64,000 nt of DNA from Vibrio pomeroyi (GTDB lineage: Bacteria; Pseudomonadota; Gammaproteobacteria; Enterobacterales; Vibrionaceae). The notes beneath the pieces were generated by a model. The model did not search any database. It was not told the DNA's origin and was given only the letters and a program-made list of their open reading frames with translations. Positions 63,929-64,000 of the stretch are shown piece by piece. Each line of letters starts with the position of its first letter. The stretch's first letter is position 1. The DNA lies in the NCBI RefSeq assembly GCF_024347595.1, contig NZ_AP025507.1:930001-994000 (forward strand), read 5' to 3'. A program made the translations under genes and the position numbers.

Positions 63929-64000
63929 TTATGCCGTTGGTTCTGGTAGTTCTATGGTCTCAACCTGAATTGGTGCTAGATACTCACACAGTTCATCGTA
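63929..64000 (-). CDS. C-terminal end of a minus-strand gene (cut by window edge)
   Basis: The last 23 codons of a frame end at a TAA on the minus strand (YDELCEYLAPIQVETIELPEPTA). The only support is an open frame up to the edge and the shared terminator downstream. The protein family cannot be told from this tail. Confidence 0.45.
   Translation of the reverse strand, partial: YDELCEYLAPIQVETIELPEPTA

Noticed and set aside
1..64000. Phage-defence island or prophage
   Set aside because: No defence, integrase, capsid or restriction genes were found; the only mobile unit is the single IS.

Overview
The window looks like a piece of a Vibrio genome, probably chromosome II of a Splendidus-clade or similar marine species. 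The case rests on gene content. The transketolase-transaldolase pair with a divergent SorC-type regulator, and the PrtV-type M6 protease, are both chromosome II genes in V. cholerae. There are also many LysR and AraC regulators, MCP/GGDEF/HD-GYP signalling genes, a DUF3332 lipoprotein, a PACE transporter and a Flp/Tad pilus locus. This is inference from protein sequence; no database was searched. No rRNA, tRNA, CRISPR array or prophage was seen.

Layout. 1-5.5 kb: 5' part of a chemoreceptor, a stand-alone thiE, a LysR/PACE efflux pair and an AraC regulator. 5.7-9.3 kb: exported amidohydrolase, DUF3299 protein and a carbohydrate-porin-like protein. 9.3-13.4 kb: small membrane protein, solitary beta-barrel, PAS-GGDEF cyclase and a second AraC regulator. 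13.5-17.5 kb: operon for an HlyD adaptor, DUF2955 membrane protein, AI-2E family permease and potassium channel. 17.5-20 kb: DUF3332 lipoprotein and small unknown genes. 20.6-24.5 kb: Fur-box-preceded ferric-siderophore ABC importer. 24.8-30.8 kb: HD-GYP response regulator overlapping a 1658-residue hybrid kinase. 30.9-33.4 kb: LysR/MFS pair. 33.5-36.7 kb: prtV-like protease with a small propeptide-like neighbour. 37.1-41.3 kb: Gate-domain membrane protein, Lrp regulator, Aer-like receptor and outer-membrane barrel. 41.3-42.6 kb: intact IS110/IS1111-type element. 42.6-47.2 kb: tkt, tal and the SorC regulator. 47.5-50.5 kb: second M6 protease, ending in a GlyGly-CTERM-like tail. 51.0-63.8 kb: LysR regulator and a complete Tad pilus operon (flp, cpaB, cpaC, cpaD, tadZ, tadA-tadG, ompA-like), with the prepilin peptidase on the opposite strand.

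How the genes work together. The Tad genes make an adhesive pilus: Flp is the subunit, the opposite-strand peptidase matures it, TadA/B/C/Z drive assembly, the secretin and lipoproteins form the outer-membrane exit, and TadE/F/G are minor pilins. The upstream GlyGly-CTERM protease shares an exact 16-bp AT-rich promoter motif with the LysR gene at the head of this locus, which suggests common control.

Points most worth following: the propeptide-like protein beside PrtV; the structured non-coding region of the IS element, a candidate guide RNA; the shared protease/Tad motif; the LysR terminator buried in the opposite-strand peptidase gene; the repeated GAACAWWTGTTC-type sites around the tal/SorC divergent promoters; a perfect 25-bp palindrome before the Aer-like gene; and the four-gene adaptor/DUF2955/AI-2E/K-channel operon.
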